This document shows, piece after piece, positions 8,353 to 18,377 of a stretch of 64,000 bases of DNA; within the stretch, counting starts at the first letter, position 1, and every line of letters starts with the position of its first letter. Under the pieces are notes generated by a model, which was given only the letters and a program-made list of their open reading frames with translations, did not search any database and was not told the DNA's origin. Source of the stretch: Planococcus ruber (GTDB lineage Bacteria > Bacillota > Bacilli > Bacillales_A > Planococcaceae); NCBI RefSeq assembly GCF_022819085.1, contig NZ_JALHAG010000001.1:331395-395394 (forward strand), read 5' to 3'. The position numbers were made by a program, and so were the translations under genes.

Positions 8353-10020
8353 TTGAGTAAAGTAAAGAATGAAGTCATCAGAGTAATTCCGCTCGGCGGA
8401 GTCAGTGAAATCGGAAAAGCGATGTATGTCATCGAAATTGATGAAGACCTCTTTGTCGTAGACAGCGGATTGATGTTCCCTGAAGATGAAATGCTGGGCA
8501 TCGATATCGTCATCCCGGACATTACGTTTTTAGAAGAAAACAAAGACCGAGTAAAAGGGATTTTCCTGACGCACGGACATGAAGATGCAATCGGGTCAAT
8601 CGCTTACTTGCTGAAAAAAGTGCAGGCGCCTGTCTATGGATCGAAATTGACGATCGCTTTAGCAAAAGAGCATGTAAAAGAGCAAGGTTCATTAAAGCAA
8701 GTGAAGTTCTTTGAGGTAACCAATAAGAGCCGTATGAATTTCGACAAGACGCATGTAACGTTTTTCCATACGACGCACAGCATTCCGGATGCTTTAGGAA
8801 TTGTCTTCCATACATCTGAAGGTGCTATCGTCCATACTGGCGAGTTCAAATTTGACCAGTCGGCCAAAGGCAGCTACAAGCCGGATATCGCAAAAATGGC
8901 GAAACTTGGAGAAGACGGCGTCTTGATGCTGCTTTCCGATTCAACTGAAGCGGAGCGTCCAGGCTACACAACTTCGGAAACAGTCATTGCAGACCATCTG
9001 CTGTCTGCGTTTATCGCCGCTCAAGGGCGTATTCTCGTTTCCTTGTATTCGTCGAACTTCATACGGATCCAGCAAGTTTTTGATACGGCACATGCGACAG
9101 GCAAAAAAGTGGCAGTTGCTGGGAAAAGCTTGGAAAGCAGCTATGAAGTGGGATTGCGCTTAGGCTACTTAACCGTGCACGAAGATACGGTCATTTCCTT
9201 GAAAGACCTGGAAAACTACAACGATGAAGAAGTGGTCATCATCGTCACAGGCAACCAGGGCGAGCCGCTTGAGGCATTGGATAAGATGGTCCGCAAACAG
9301 CATAAAGACGTGAAAATCAAAGAAACGGATACCGTTTTGATTACGTTTACCCCGTCTCCTGGCATGGAAGTGCCAATGTTCCAAACGATGAACAAATTGG
9401 CGAAAGCCGGAGCAAATGTGTTAACGTCCAGCAAAAAAGTCCACGTATCCGGACATGGCAGCCAAGAAGATTTAAAAATGATGCTTAACATGATGAAACC
9501 AAAATATTTCATCCCCATCCAAGGCGAATACAAAATGTTAATTGCACATTCTAAATTGGCACAGCAAGTCGGCATGCACAAATCGGATATTTTCATCGCC
9601 GATAAAGGCGATATCGTCGAATACAAAGACGGCAAAGTCCGGATGAGCGGGCGCGTCACGGCCGGCAATGTTCTAATTGACGGCATTGGAATCGGAGACG
9701 TCGGCAACATCGTCCTTCGCGACCGCAAACTGTTGTCGCAAGACGGGATTTTCATCGTTGTTGTGACATTGAACCGCAAAGAAAAGAAAATTGCTTCAGG
9801 GCCTGAGATGATTTCAAGAGGATTCGTCTACGTGCGTGAATCGGAGCAATTAATGGAAGAATCCACCCAGTTGGTACGGAAAGTAGTCGAGAAATACGTC
9901 ATTAAAGATGCTTTTGAATGGAATAATATTAAACAGGAAATTCGCGACACATTGAATTCTTATTTATTCCAACAGACAAAGCGCCGCCCAATGATCATTC
10001 CGATTATTATGGAATATTAA
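8353..10020 (+). CDS. rnjB: Ribonuclease J2
   Basis: A 555-residue metallo-beta-lactamase/beta-CASP ribonuclease, exactly the length of B. subtilis RNase J2 (YmfA). RNase J enzymes act in 5'-end-dependent mRNA turnover and rRNA processing; J2 is thought to serve mainly as partner of J1. The zinc motif reads HGHEDAIG (residues 74-81): His74, His76 and Asp78 are kept, but the His expected after Asp is Ala79, in line with J2 proteins having degenerate sites. The HSIPDALG motif and the beta-CASP loop VHVSGHGSQEDLK near residue 365 are intact. The start is TTG behind TAGGAGGAAATAAT. Confidence 0.92.
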   Translation: MSKVKNEVIRVIPLGGVSEIGKAMYVIEIDEDLFVVDSGLMFPEDEMLGIDIVIPDITFLEENKDRVKGIFLTHGHEDAIGSIAYLLKKVQAPVYGSKLTIALAKEHVKEQGSLKQVKFFEVTNKSRMNFDKTHVTFFHTTHSIPDALGIVFHTSEGAIVHTGEFKFDQSAKGSYKPDIAKMAKLGEDGVLMLLSDSTEAERPGYTTSETVIADHLLSAFIAAQGRILVSLYSSNFIRIQQVFDTAHATGKKVAVAGKSLESSYEVGLRLGYLTVHEDTVISLKDLENYNDEEVVIIVTGNQGEPLEALDKMVRKQHKDVKIKETDTVLITFTPSPGMEVPMFQTMNKLAKAGANVLTSSKKVHVSGHGSQEDLKMMLNMMKPKYFIPIQGEYKMLIAHSKLAQQVGMHKSDIFIADKGDIVEYKDGKVRMSGRVTAGNVLIDGIGIGDVGNIVLRDRKLLSQDGIFIVVVTLNRKEKKIASGPEMISRGFVYVRESEQLMEESTQLVRKVVEKYVIKDAFEWNNIKQEIRDTLNSYLFQQTKRRPMIIPIIMEY

Positions 10021-10033
10021 GAGAGTAAAAGTG

Positions 10034-10074
10034 AAAGGATTTCCATACCGCCTCACGCGGTGGAAATCCTTTTT
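10034..10074 (+). terminator. rnjB terminator
   Basis: AAAGGATTTCCA (10034-10045) and TGGAAATCCTTT (10061-10072), with an inner CCGC/GCGG stem, followed by T residues. Confidence 0.93.
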
Positions 10075-10146
10075 CAATGTTTAGGAAAACGATCAGCGCG
10101 AGAAACATTCAAGATGAACGCTTCGGGGCTCCAAAGCCGAATCTAG

Positions 10147-10160
10147 CGATTGCGCTTTTC
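10147..10160 (-). repeat. REP-like repeat, core copy 2
   Basis: On the minus strand it reads GAAAAGCGCAATCG, continuing into CTAGATTCGGCTTTGGAGC. It is the same family as the copies at 5839 and 29920, again in an intergenic gap. Confidence 0.55.
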
Positions 10161-10188
10161 GTAAAAATGAAGGAAATGAGGGATTAAC

Positions 10189-12510
10189 ATGCCGCGGACT
10201 CCAGCAAAAAATAGAAAAAAGAAAAAACCGGCATCCAAGAAAAAACAGCAGTTTCCTCCGATCGGCTATGAAGTCATCGGCTTGCTGTTAATCGTCATGG
10301 CAGTGCTAATGGCGTTCCAATTGGGCATCATCGGGAAAATGCTGTTAAACACAGCAGAGCTTTTAATGGGGAATTTAGCCTTCTTAATTCCACTGGCTTT
10401 GCTCTTTACGGCTATCCATGTCATGGTGCGCCGAAGATGGCCAAGGCCAAGGCTGAAGGTGGCAGTGAGCGGGCTGTTCATTTTAACAGGCGTTGCGTTG
10501 ATTTGCCATTTGGTCTATGCGGCTGGATCCATTTTGCCGCTTACATCGGGCAATGTGATAGCCGAGACGGTCAAATCCACCCGGTTGACGGGTTCGATTT
10601 GGCAAAGCTATGACGCCAGCGGAGCCGGTTTGTTCGGCGGATTTTTGTATGCCATGTTCCATGTTCTATTCGATACGGCCGGAACCTGGATAATTGCCAT
10701 TCTTCTTCTTTCGATCGGAGCAATTATTTTAACCGGGAAAACAGCTGCCCCTTATATTGCAGAGAAAATCCCAAGCATGCGCCCGGCAATTGATGGCATA
10801 TTGGTTCGCTTGAAACAGCCGAAAACAAAACGGCTAGCAGCTCCGCGGAAAAAAGCGGAAAAAGCAGAAAAACAGGAAGAGCCGGAACACATCATGGAAG
10901 TCGATGATGCACTGGAATACGACGAAGAGGAAACGATTTACCCGGATGTGCATGAAGAACCGATCATTTCGGCGTTCACTGAAAACGTAAAGTCGAAAAA
11001 AGCGGAAGCGGCGCCGATTGAACCGGAACTGGAAGATTCGGATGACGGGGAAGTCAAACTCATGTCCACTCATGAAGAAATGGAAAATGAAGAATATCAG
11101 CTGCCGCCGATCGATTTGTTGACTTTGCCGCCGCACAGCGACCAAAGCGGCGAATATGCAGGCATTCAAAAAAATGCGAAGAAGCTTGAAAAAACCTTCC
11201 AAAGCTTCGGTGTGCGCGCAAAAGTGACGCAAGTCCATTTAGGGCCGGCTGTGACAAAATACGAAGTGCTTCCGGATACAGGCGTGAAAGTCAGCAAGAT
11301 TGTCAGCTTGCACGACGATTTGGCGCTTGCCCTTGCAGCGCGGGATATCCGGATTGAAGCGCCGATTCCCGGAAAATCAGCCATCGGCATCGAAGTGCCG
11401 AATTCAGAAGTGGCGATTGTCAGCCTGCGGGAAGTGCTCGAATCAGAAGAAAACAATAAGCCGGATGCAAAATTGCTCTTCGGCCTAGGCCGCGACGTTA
11501 CAGGCCAAGCCGTCATGACGCAATTGAACAAAATGCCGCATTTATTAGTAGCTGGTTCTACAGGGAGCGGTAAGTCCGTTTGCATCAACGGCATCATCAC
11601 CAGCATCATTATGCGGGCAAAGCCGCATGAAGTGAAAATGATGATGATTGACCCCAAAATGGTGGAATTGAACGTCTACAATGGCATTCCCCATTTATTG
11701 GCGCCGGTCGTAACGGACCCGCGCAAGGCGGCCCAGGCATTGAAAAAAATCGTTTCAGAAATGGAGCGCCGCTATGAACTGTTCTCGCATACCGGCACAC
11801 GGAATATCGAAGGCTATAACGATTATGTCCGGATTTTCAATGAAGAGAACGAAGAAAAGCATCCAAAGCTTCCGTTTATCGTTGTCATTGTTGACGAATT
11901 AGCGGACTTGATGATGGTCGCTTCAAATGAAGTGGAAGACGCCATTACCCGTTTAGCGCAGATGGCCCGTGCAGCAGGCATCCATTTGATCATCGCCACG
12001 CAGCGCCCGAGCGTTAACGTCATTACCGGTGTCATTAAAGCCAATATCCCTTCGCGGATCGCTTTTGCAGTTTCTTCTGCGATTGACTCCCGTACGATTT
12101 TGGACATGGGCGGAGCGGAAAAATTGCTGGGCCGGGGTGATATGCTGTTCCTAGGAGCAGGCCAATCAAAACCGGTTCGGGTTCAAGGCGCGTTCTTGTC
12201 GGATTCAGAAGTTGAAAAAGTCGTGGACTTTGCTATTGAACAGCAGAAAGCCCAATACCAGGAAGACATGATTCCGTCTGAGGTCGAAGAAGCAGCGATT
12301 GACGACGAGACCGACGAAATCTATGACGAAGCTGTGCAGCTCGTATCAGAAATGCAGACTGCTTCTGTTTCCATGCTGCAGCGCCGCTTCCGGGTCGGCT
12401 ATTCAAGAGCCGCAAGAATCATTGACCAGATGGAACAGCGGGGAGTAGTAGGCCCTTATGAAGGCAGCAAACCGCGAACTGTTTTAGTTCCAAAGCAGGA
12501 GGAATATTAA
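10189..12510 (+). CDS. ftsK: DNA translocase FtsK/SpoIIIE
   Basis: A 773-residue DNA pump. The N-terminal 200 residues hold a basic leader ([14 protein letters not shown]) and about four membrane spans; an acidic, variable linker follows (about 215-310); then the motor, with Walker A GSTGSGKS near residues 456-463, Walker [13 protein letters not shown], and the arginine/sensor region [20 protein letters not shown]. The C-terminal 65 residues form the DNA-reading gamma winged helix ([20 protein letters not shown]). Length and position match SpoIIIE (787 aa), but with no sporulation genes nearby the likely role is chromosome segregation at the division septum. Confidence 0.96.
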   Translation: MPRTPAKNRKKKKPASKKKQQFPPIGYEVIGLLLIVMAVLMAFQLGIIGKMLLNTAELLMGNLAFLIPLALLFTAIHVMVRRRWPRPRLKVAVSGLFILTGVALICHLVYAAGSILPLTSGNVIAETVKSTRLTGSIWQSYDASGAGLFGGFLYAMFHVLFDTAGTWIIAILLLSIGAIILTGKTAAPYIAEKIPSMRPAIDGILVRLKQPKTKRLAAPRKKAEKAEKQEEPEHIMEVDDALEYDEEETIYPDVHEEPIISAFTENVKSKKAEAAPIEPELEDSDDGEVKLMSTHEEMENEEYQLPPIDLLTLPPHSDQSGEYAGIQKNAKKLEKTFQSFGVRAKVTQVHLGPAVTKYEVLPDTGVKVSKIVSLHDDLALALAARDIRIEAPIPGKSAIGIEVPNSEVAIVSLREVLESEENNKPDAKLLFGLGRDVTGQAVMTQLNKMPHLLVAGSTGSGKSVCINGIITSIIMRAKPHEVKMMMIDPKMVELNVYNGIPHLLAPVVTDPRKAAQALKKIVSEMERRYELFSHTGTRNIEGYNDYVRIFNEENEEKHPKLPFIVVIVDELADLMMVASNEVEDAITRLAQMARAAGIHLIIATQRPSVNVITGVIKANIPSRIAFAVSSAIDSRTILDMGGAEKLLGRGDMLFLGAGQSKPVRVQGAFLSDSEVEKVVDFAIEQQKAQYQEDMIPSEVEEAAIDDETDEIYDEAVQLVSEMQTASVSMLQRRFRVGYSRAARIIDQMEQRGVVGPYEGSKPRTVLVPKQEEY

Positions 12511-12649
12511 GGAAATATCAGAAATTTTGTGACAATCTGATTACATCGAATGAAATATTTGCAATGAAAATTCGCGAAATTCGACAAAAGACTATTTATT
12601 TCGTCTAGAATAAGTGTTATAGTAATTTTGATTAGTAGGAATGTTTTAC

Positions 12650-12663
12650 ATCAGATGTCTGAT
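12650..12663. promoter_or_regulatory. Candidate GntR operator upstream of the GntR gene
   Basis: ATCAGA-TG-TCTGAT: six-base arms, perfect inverted repeat with a two-base centre, 23 bases before the start of the GntR regulator. Position and symmetry suggest autoregulation; this is inference. Confidence 0.5.
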
Positions 12664-12686
12664 CTCTGTCATTGGTGGTGAGTCTT

Positions 12687-13415
12687 ATGACAATTAAATC
12701 GGATCATCGAGCGTTGTACCTTCAAGTGATTGATCGAATGAAGCAAGACATTGCGGCCGGATTGTACAAAGAGAAAGAGAAGCTGCCATCCGAGTTCGAA
12801 CTTGCGAAATCACTTGGAGTCAGCCGTGCGACTTTAAGAGAAGCACTGCGGTTATTGGAAGAAGATAATATTATCGTAAGGCGGCATGGCGTCGGGACTT
12901 TTGTCAATCCAAAACCTGTATTTTCGACAGGCATCGAACAATTGACAAGCGTCTCCGACATGATTCGCCAGGCAGGCATGGAACCCGGCGTGATTTATCT
13001 AAGCACCGGTGAGAGCCTTTCGTCCGAAGAAGATATAAAACGCTTTCATTGCGATGCCGATGAATCCATAATTACTATTGAACGCGTCCGAACAGCAAAT
13101 GGTGAACCTGTCGTCTATTGCATCGACAAAGTGCCAGCGGCTTATCTGCCGGCTGATTTTCTCGGACGCAAAGAAAGCTCGATCTTCTCAGCGATAGAAG
13201 AGTCCGGAGAAACCCGCATTGCCTATGCGGTCACATTCATAGATCCAATCGGATACCATGAAGATGCGTCGCCGATTCTTGAATGCGATCCGGAAACAGC
13301 ATTATTGGTGTTAAAACAGCTCCACTACGATGAGGACGATCGTGTGGTGCTTTACTCAAAGAATTACTTCAGAGCTGATAAGTTTAGTTTTCATGTAGTT
13401 CGAAAACGTGTGTAA
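12687..13415 (+). CDS. ymfC: GntR family transcriptional regulator (HutC subfamily, YmfC-like)
   Basis: A 242-residue regulator. Residues 1-75 form the GntR winged helix with the signature [20 protein letters not shown] and [10 protein letters not shown]. The rest is a UTRA-type effector domain (about residues 95-235) in which family members bind small metabolites. B. subtilis YmfC is 241 residues and also follows spoIIIE. The ATG at 12687 is preferred over an upstream in-frame TTG/GTG because GGTGGTGAG sits just before it. It precedes a nucleoside-type ABC importer, which it probably controls; a palindrome at 12650 is the candidate site. Confidence 0.88.
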   Translation: MTIKSDHRALYLQVIDRMKQDIAAGLYKEKEKLPSEFELAKSLGVSRATLREALRLLEEDNIIVRRHGVGTFVNPKPVFSTGIEQLTSVSDMIRQAGMEPGVIYLSTGESLSSEEDIKRFHCDADESIITIERVRTANGEPVVYCIDKVPAAYLPADFLGRKESSIFSAIEESGETRIAYAVTFIDPIGYHEDASPILECDPETALLVLKQLHYDEDDRVVLYSKNYFRADKFSFHVVRKRV

Positions 13416-13463
13416 AACGGCAAATTCCTGCTAATATCAAACATACCTCAGGGGGTTATTACA

Positions 13464-14546
13464 TTGACGAAACGTAAATTTGGTCTAGGTCTATCTTTAA
13501 TGCTTGCAGCGGGAACAATGCTTGCTGCGTGCGGCAGCGACGAAGATACTTCAAATGGTGACACTGGATCTGGCGACGGCGGAAGTTCAGAAGAAACAAG
13601 CGACTTCTCAGTAGCAATGGTTACAGATGTCGGCGGTGTGGATGATAAATCATTCAACCAATCAGCTTGGGAAGGTTTGCAAGCGTTTGGGGAAGAAAAT
13701 GGCCTTGAAAAAGGAGACGGCGGATTTGACTATCTCCAGTCGGCTTCTGATGCAGACTATAATACGAACTTAAACAACTTGATCCGTCGTGACTTCGACG
13801 TCGTTTATGGAATTGGGTTCTTAATGGAAGGCGCTGTTAAAGAAATCGCTGAACAGCAGCCGGACGCTCAAATTGCCATTATCGATGCTGTCGTTGACGC
13901 TCCAAACGTAGCCAGCGTATTGTTCAAAGAGCAAGAAGGTGCATTCCTTGCGGGTGTAGCAGCAGCTCTTATGACTGAAACTGGCAAAGTTGGTTTTGTT
14001 GGCGGAATGGAAATTCCAGTAATCGAGCGCTTTGAAGCTGGATTCCTAGCAGGCGTTGAAGCTGCAGATCCTGCAGTTGAAGTCGATGTACAATATACAG
14101 GTGCTTTTGATAAAGCGGAATTAGGTAAAACAACAGCTAACCGCATGTACTCTGCTGGAGCGGATATCGTATTCCACGCAGCTGGCGGAACAGGCAACGG
14201 GGTATTCACTGAAGCGAAAGAACGCAAAGAAGCAGATCCGGATACAAACATTTGGGTTATCGGTGTAGATGCTGACCAATACGACGAAGGTCAAGTCGGC
14301 GATGCTAACGTAACACTTACTTCGGTTCTTAAAGGTGTAGACCAAGCAGTAATCGACATTTCAAACCAAGCGATGGAAGGCAACTTCCCTGGCGGCGAAA
14401 CATTGACTTACGGTTTGGCTGAAGACGGTGTTGGCCTTGCGGATTCACGCGGAGCAATCACAGAAGACGTTATGGCTAAAATTGACGAGTACAAAGAGAA
14501 AATTGCTAGCGGCGAAATCGTCGTTCCTGAAACTCTAGAAAACTAA
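13464..14546 (+). CDS. BMP-family nucleoside-binding lipoprotein of an ABC importer
   Basis: A 360-residue surface lipoprotein. The signal peptide ends in the lipobox LAAC with the modified Cys at residue 23, followed by a Ser/Gly/Glu-rich linker. The mature domain has BMP-family motifs: [20 protein letters not shown] near residue 52, and [23 protein letters not shown] proteins (TmpC/PnrA, B. subtilis BmpA/NupN) bind purine nucleosides. The start is TTG behind GGGGG. It is followed by a strong terminator before the ATPase gene, so it is probably made in excess over the transporter core. Confidence 0.9.
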   Translation: MTKRKFGLGLSLMLAAGTMLAACGSDEDTSNGDTGSGDGGSSEETSDFSVAMVTDVGGVDDKSFNQSAWEGLQAFGEENGLEKGDGGFDYLQSASDADYNTNLNNLIRRDFDVVYGIGFLMEGAVKEIAEQQPDAQIAIIDAVVDAPNVASVLFKEQEGAFLAGVAAALMTETGKVGFVGGMEIPVIERFEAGFLAGVEAADPAVEVDVQYTGAFDKAELGKTTANRMYSAGADIVFHAAGGTGNGVFTEAKERKEADPDTNIWVIGVDADQYDEGQVGDANVTLTSVLKGVDQAVIDISNQAMEGNFPGGETLTYGLAEDGVGLADSRGAITEDVMAKIDEYKEKIASGEIVVPETLEN

Positions 14547-14564
14547 GCATTCCTCAATACGGTC

Positions 14565-14604
14565 ATCATAAAGGCCGGTCTTACCGGCCTTTATGATTTT
14601 TTTT
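14565..14604 (+). terminator. Terminator/attenuator after the BMP lipoprotein gene
   Basis: Perfect 14-base arms ATCATAAAGGCCGG (14565-14578) and CCGGCCTTTATGAT (14584-14597), followed by an eight-T run. It likely reduces transcription into the ATPase and permease genes. Confidence 0.93.
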
Positions 14605-14627
14605 CGCCTATTTTTATGAATTATTAG

Positions 14628-14659
14628 ATGAAAGGCTTTTCTCAGTAAAAGCCTTTCAT
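14628..14659 (+). other. Second perfect hairpin before the ABC ATPase gene
   Basis: ATGAAAGGCTTTT (14628-14640) and AAAAGCCTTTCAT (14647-14659), a 13-base perfect inverted repeat with a six-base loop, without a following T-run. It may act as an RNA-stability or processing element for the downstream message. Confidence 0.6.
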
Positions 14660-14711
14660 GTATTAATTTTAAACAAATATTAAGTTACCAGTTTTCGAAG
14701 GAGTGAAAACA

Positions 14712-16256
14712 ATGGAATATGTAATCGAGATGCTCAATATTCGCAAAGAATTTGGGACATTCGTTGCCAATGACAATATAACGCTGCAACTTAAAAAAGG
14801 CGAAATCCATGCGTTATTGGGAGAGAATGGGGCAGGGAAATCAACTTTAATGAACGTGCTGTTCGGCCTTTACCAGCCTGAAGGCGGCGAGATTCGAGTG
14901 CGCGGAGAAAAAGTGGACATTTCAGACCCGAACGTAGCAAATGATTTAGGAATCGGCATGGTGCACCAGCACTTTATGCTAGTCGAAAATTTCTCAGTAA
15001 CTGAAAACATCATTCTGGGAAGTGAACCGACTAAATACGGAGTGACCAACAAAAAAGACGCAGCCAAAAAAGTTCAAGCTCTTTCTGAACAGTACGGGTT
15101 GAACGTCGATCCATACGCTATCATCGAAGATATTTCGGTTGGCATGCAGCAGCGTGTCGAAATTTTAAAAACTTTGTACCGCGGTGCAGAAATTTTAATT
15201 TTCGATGAGCCGACTGCTTCTTTGACGCCTCAGGAAATCACGGAATTGATCCAGATTATGAAGCGGTTGATTGCGGAAGGCAAATCCATCATCTTGATTA
15301 CGCATAAACTTAAAGAAATCATGGATGTTTCCGATCGCGTTACCGTTATTAGAAAAGGGCAAGGCATCGGCACTGTAATCACGTCTGAGACCAATCCGCA
15401 AGAGCTGGCTTCTTTAATGGTTGGGCGCCAAGTGGAATTTAAAACAGTGAAAAGTCCAGCGTCTCCTAAAGACAATATTCTAAGCGTCAAAAATTTAGTC
15501 GTCGATGACTACCGCGGAGTAGCAAAGGTCAAGAATCTTAATTTGGATGTCCGTGCAGGTGAAATTGTCGGAATTGCCGGTATAGACGGGAATGGACAAT
15601 CGGAGTTGATTGAAGCGATCACGGGGCTGCGCAAAGTAAAAAGCGGAACCATTTCGCTCCACGGCAAGGACATCACAGGGTTAAAGCCGCGTAAAGTTAC
15701 AGAAGCAGGGGTTGGCCACATCCCGCAGGATCGCCATAAGCATGGCTTAGTATTGGATTTCCCGATTGGCCATAACATTTCCCTGCAGACGTATTATAAA
15801 CAGCCAATTTCAAAAAGCGGCATCATTGATTACAATAAGATTGATGAAAAAGCAAAAGCAATTATTGAAGCGTATGATGTCCGGACTCAAGGACCGCACG
15901 AACCTGCCCGGGCTTTATCAGGCGGGAATCAGCAAAAAGCGATTATTGGCCGTGAAGTTGACCGGAATCCGGAACTGCTGATTGCAGCATTGCCGACGCG
16001 TGGCCTTGATGTAGGGGCCATTGAATTTATCCATAGCCGCTTGATTGAACAGCGGGATAATGGAAAAGCAGTCCTTTTGATTTCGTTTGAATTGGACGAG
16101 GTTATGAACGTATCCGATCGCATTGCCGTTATCCATGACGGTGAAATTGTCGATACGGTGCTTCCAGAAGAAACAACAGAACAGGAACTTGGCTTGCTGA
16201 TGGCAGGGCATGCGGTTCGGGGTTCTGAACATAAGGAGGATCAGCATGTCGACTAG
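14712..16256 (+). CDS. ABC transporter ATP-binding protein, nucleoside (BMP) type
   Basis: A 514-residue protein with two fused nucleotide-binding domains. The first (to about residue 245) has Walker A GENGAGKST, signature ISVGMQQR and Walker B LIFDEPTA. The second has a degenerate P-loop (GIDGNGQSE) and the signature LSGGNQQK, a combination normal for the sugar/nucleoside class. B. subtilis NupO (YufO) is 510 residues. The ATG at 14712 is preferred to the GTG at 14703, which lies inside the Shine-Dalgarno GAAGGAGTG. It works with the two permeases behind it; its 3' end overlaps the first permease by 11 bases. Confidence 0.93.
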   Translation: MEYVIEMLNIRKEFGTFVANDNITLQLKKGEIHALLGENGAGKSTLMNVLFGLYQPEGGEIRVRGEKVDISDPNVANDLGIGMVHQHFMLVENFSVTENIILGSEPTKYGVTNKKDAAKKVQALSEQYGLNVDPYAIIEDISVGMQQRVEILKTLYRGAEILIFDEPTASLTPQEITELIQIMKRLIAEGKSIILITHKLKEIMDVSDRVTVIRKGQGIGTVITSETNPQELASLMVGRQVEFKTVKSPASPKDNILSVKNLVVDDYRGVAKVKNLNLDVRAGEIVGIAGIDGNGQSELIEAITGLRKVKSGTISLHGKDITGLKPRKVTEAGVGHIPQDRHKHGLVLDFPIGHNISLQTYYKQPISKSGIIDYNKIDEKAKAIIEAYDVRTQGPHEPARALSGGNQQKAIIGREVDRNPELLIAALPTRGLDVGAIEFIHSRLIEQRDNGKAVLLISFELDEVMNVSDRIAVIHDGEIVDTVLPEETTEQELGLLMAGHAVRGSEHKEDQHVD

Positions 16257-17292
16257 AGCAACAAATATTCTGGTCCCAGTCATTTCCGTAATTCTTGGTT
16301 TAATAGTCGGTGCAATTATCATGTTGATCAGCGGCTATAATCCAATTGACGGCTATGCCGCTTTATGGAACGGGATTTTCGGTGACTTATATACAATAGG
16401 AGAAACTATTCGCCAAATCACTCCTTATTTATTGGCCGGGCTTGCGGTAGCGTTTGCTTTCCGTTCAGGTTTGTTCAATATCGGGGTTGAAGGGCAATTG
16501 ATCGTTGGATGGTTTGCTGCCGCGTATGTCGGAGTAGCGGTTGAACTTCCAATGATCATCCACTTGCCGCTTGCTATTTTAGCTGCGGCGGCAGCAGGTG
16601 CGTTATGGGGATTTGTTCCTGGACTTTTAAAAGCGAAATTCCATGTCCATGAAGTTATTGTCACGATCATGATGAACTATATCGCGCTTCATACAACGAA
16701 CGCGTTGATCAAAACGGTATCAGGCGGCGGAGACCGTACGGAATCCATTTTCGCCAGCGCCTCCCTTCGGTCAGAGTTTCTTGAAAATTTAACGGAGTTT
16801 TCGCGTCTTCACTACGGCATTATCATTGCGCTTGTCATGGTAGGTGTCATGTGGTTTATTCTTGAAAAAACGACGCTCGGATTTGAATTGAAAGCGGTCG
16901 GGTTCAACCACAACGCTTCTCAATACGCGGGCATGAATGTCAACAAAAACATTATTTTAGCAATGGTTATTTCAGGAGCATTTGCCGGCCTAGGCGGTGC
17001 AATGGAAGCTCTTGGAACATTTGAATACGTGTCTTCCAAAGCAGGATTTACGGGCATCGGATTCGATGGGATCGCGGTTGCCTTGCTTGGAATGAACACT
17101 CCGCTCGGCGTTATTTTCGGGGCTACTCTTTTTGGTTCTTTGAAATACGGCGCCCTCAATATGCCGAATGCTGCGGGCATTCCGCTTGAGATTGTGGAAA
17201 TTGTAATTGCCGTTATTATTTTCTTTGTAGCATCAGGATACATCATCCGTCTATTCCTGCTGCGCGCGGCTAAGAAGAAGGAGGCGAAGTAA
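16246..17292 (+). CDS. ABC transporter permease, nucleoside (BMP) type, subunit 1
   Basis: A 348-residue integral membrane protein of the BPD_transp_2 family with about eight to ten hydrophobic spans, the same length as B. subtilis NupP (YufP). The FRSGLFNIGVEGQLIVGWFA segment near residue 80 and the GFDGIAVALLGMNTPLG segment are typical. The ATG at 16246 follows AAGGAGGATC; upstream in-frame codons lie inside the ATPase gene and lack a site. It pairs with the next gene to form the translocation pore. Confidence 0.92.
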   Translation: MSTRATNILVPVISVILGLIVGAIIMLISGYNPIDGYAALWNGIFGDLYTIGETIRQITPYLLAGLAVAFAFRSGLFNIGVEGQLIVGWFAAAYVGVAVELPMIIHLPLAILAAAAAGALWGFVPGLLKAKFHVHEVIVTIMMNYIALHTTNALIKTVSGGGDRTESIFASASLRSEFLENLTEFSRLHYGIIIALVMVGVMWFILEKTTLGFELKAVGFNHNASQYAGMNVNKNIILAMVISGAFAGLGGAMEALGTFEYVSSKAGFTGIGFDGIAVALLGMNTPLGVIFGATLFGSLKYGALNMPNAAGIPLEIVEIVIAVIIFFVASGYIIRLFLLRAAKKKEAK

Positions 17293-17293
17293 T

Positions 17294-18253
17294 ATGAGTT
17301 TCTTGGAAGTTTTGTATTTCATCGTTCCTTCAGCGATATTTTATGCAGCTCCGCTTATTTTAGTAGCAATCGGCGGTGTATTTTCCGAGCGATCGGGCGT
17401 TATTAATATCGGCCTCGAAGGTTTGATGGTCATTGGCGCATTCGTGGGCATTTTGTTCAACTTATTATTTGCCGATACTTTTGGCGACGCAACTCCTTGG
17501 CTGGCGTTGATCGCTGCAATGGTTGCAGCGCTGTTGCTTTCATTGGTTCACGCGGTCGCATCGATTTCGTTCCGGGCGGACCAAACAGTATCAGGGGTTG
17601 CCATCAACTTGCTGGCAATTGCTTTGTCTCTTTACCTGGTGAAGAAAATTTTCGGGAAAGGGCAGACGGATTTCATCACCGAGCGTTTTACGCGCTATGA
17701 TTTCCCGGTCCTATCGGATATTCCGTTTATCGGGCCGATGTTCTTCACGAAAATTTATAACACGTCTTTCTTGGCAATCCTCATTGCCATCATTGCTTGG
17801 TTTATCATTTATAAAACGCCGTTCGGCTTGCGCCTCCGCTCAGTCGGGGAACATCCAATGGCAGCAGATACAATGGGAATCAACGTAAACAGAATGCGCT
17901 ATATTGCTGTCATGATTTCCGGAGCTTTAGCTGGAATCGGCGGAGCCATCTATGCGCAGACGATTTCCGGTGATTTCGGACACGCGACGATCAATGGACA
18001 AGGGTTCATGGCGCTCGCGGCGATGATCTTCGGTAAATGGCATCCGCTTGGTGCGATGGGAGCCGCTTTGTTCTTCGGTTTAGCTCAAGCGTTAAGTATC
18101 GCCAGCTCATCTATTCCAATCATCCAAGACATCCCGAATGTCTTCTTGCTGATTCTTCCATACGTTTTGACCATTTTAGCTCTGGCCGGTTTTATTGGCC
18201 GTGCAAATGCGCCAAAAGCGAACGGAATCCCTTACATCAAAGGGCAGCGCTAA
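17294..18253 (+). CDS. ABC transporter permease, nucleoside (BMP) type, subunit 2
   Basis: A 319-residue membrane protein, same length as B. subtilis NupQ (YufQ). The conserved loop SGVINIGLEGLMVIGAFVG near residue 36 is the counterpart of the one in the first permease, and LRSVGEHPMAADTMGIN follows near residue 186. It begins one base after the first permease gene and ends the operon, where a terminator follows. The set lipoprotein-ATPase-two permeases is complete. Confidence 0.92.
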   Translation: MSFLEVLYFIVPSAIFYAAPLILVAIGGVFSERSGVINIGLEGLMVIGAFVGILFNLLFADTFGDATPWLALIAAMVAALLLSLVHAVASISFRADQTVSGVAINLLAIALSLYLVKKIFGKGQTDFITERFTRYDFPVLSDIPFIGPMFFTKIYNTSFLAILIAIIAWFIIYKTPFGLRLRSVGEHPMAADTMGINVNRMRYIAVMISGALAGIGGAIYAQTISGDFGHATINGQGFMALAAMIFGKWHPLGAMGAALFFGLAQALSIASSSIPIIQDIPNVFLLILPYVLTILALAGFIGRANAPKANGIPYIKGQR

Positions 18254-18257
18254 TCCA

Positions 18258-18292
18258 AAAAAAGAATCGCCCAAGCGGCGGTTCTTTTTTTT
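18258..18292 (+). terminator. Terminator of the nucleoside ABC operon
   Basis: AGAATCGCC and GGCGGTTCT (one G-T pair) around a short loop, flanked by A-run and T-run. Confidence 0.88.
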
Positions 18293-18316
18293 GGCCGCAT
18301 GGGCATTCTTCATTAT

Positions 18317-18346
18317 TTGCATTTCATTCCAGTGGTTCGGTATAGT
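18317..18346 (+). promoter_or_regulatory. Putative sigma-A promoter of the ymfF operon
   Basis: TTGCAT (18317-18322), 18-base spacer, TATAGT (18341-18346), 31 bases before the ymfF start. Confidence 0.65.
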
Positions 18347-18377
18347 TAGAATAAGAAAGCTGAGAGGGGATTTACTG

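Noticed and set aside
13464-13540. A nucleoside-sensing riboswitch before the BMP lipoprotein gene
   Set aside because: The gap after the GntR gene is only 48 bases and shows no purine-riboswitch-like fold.
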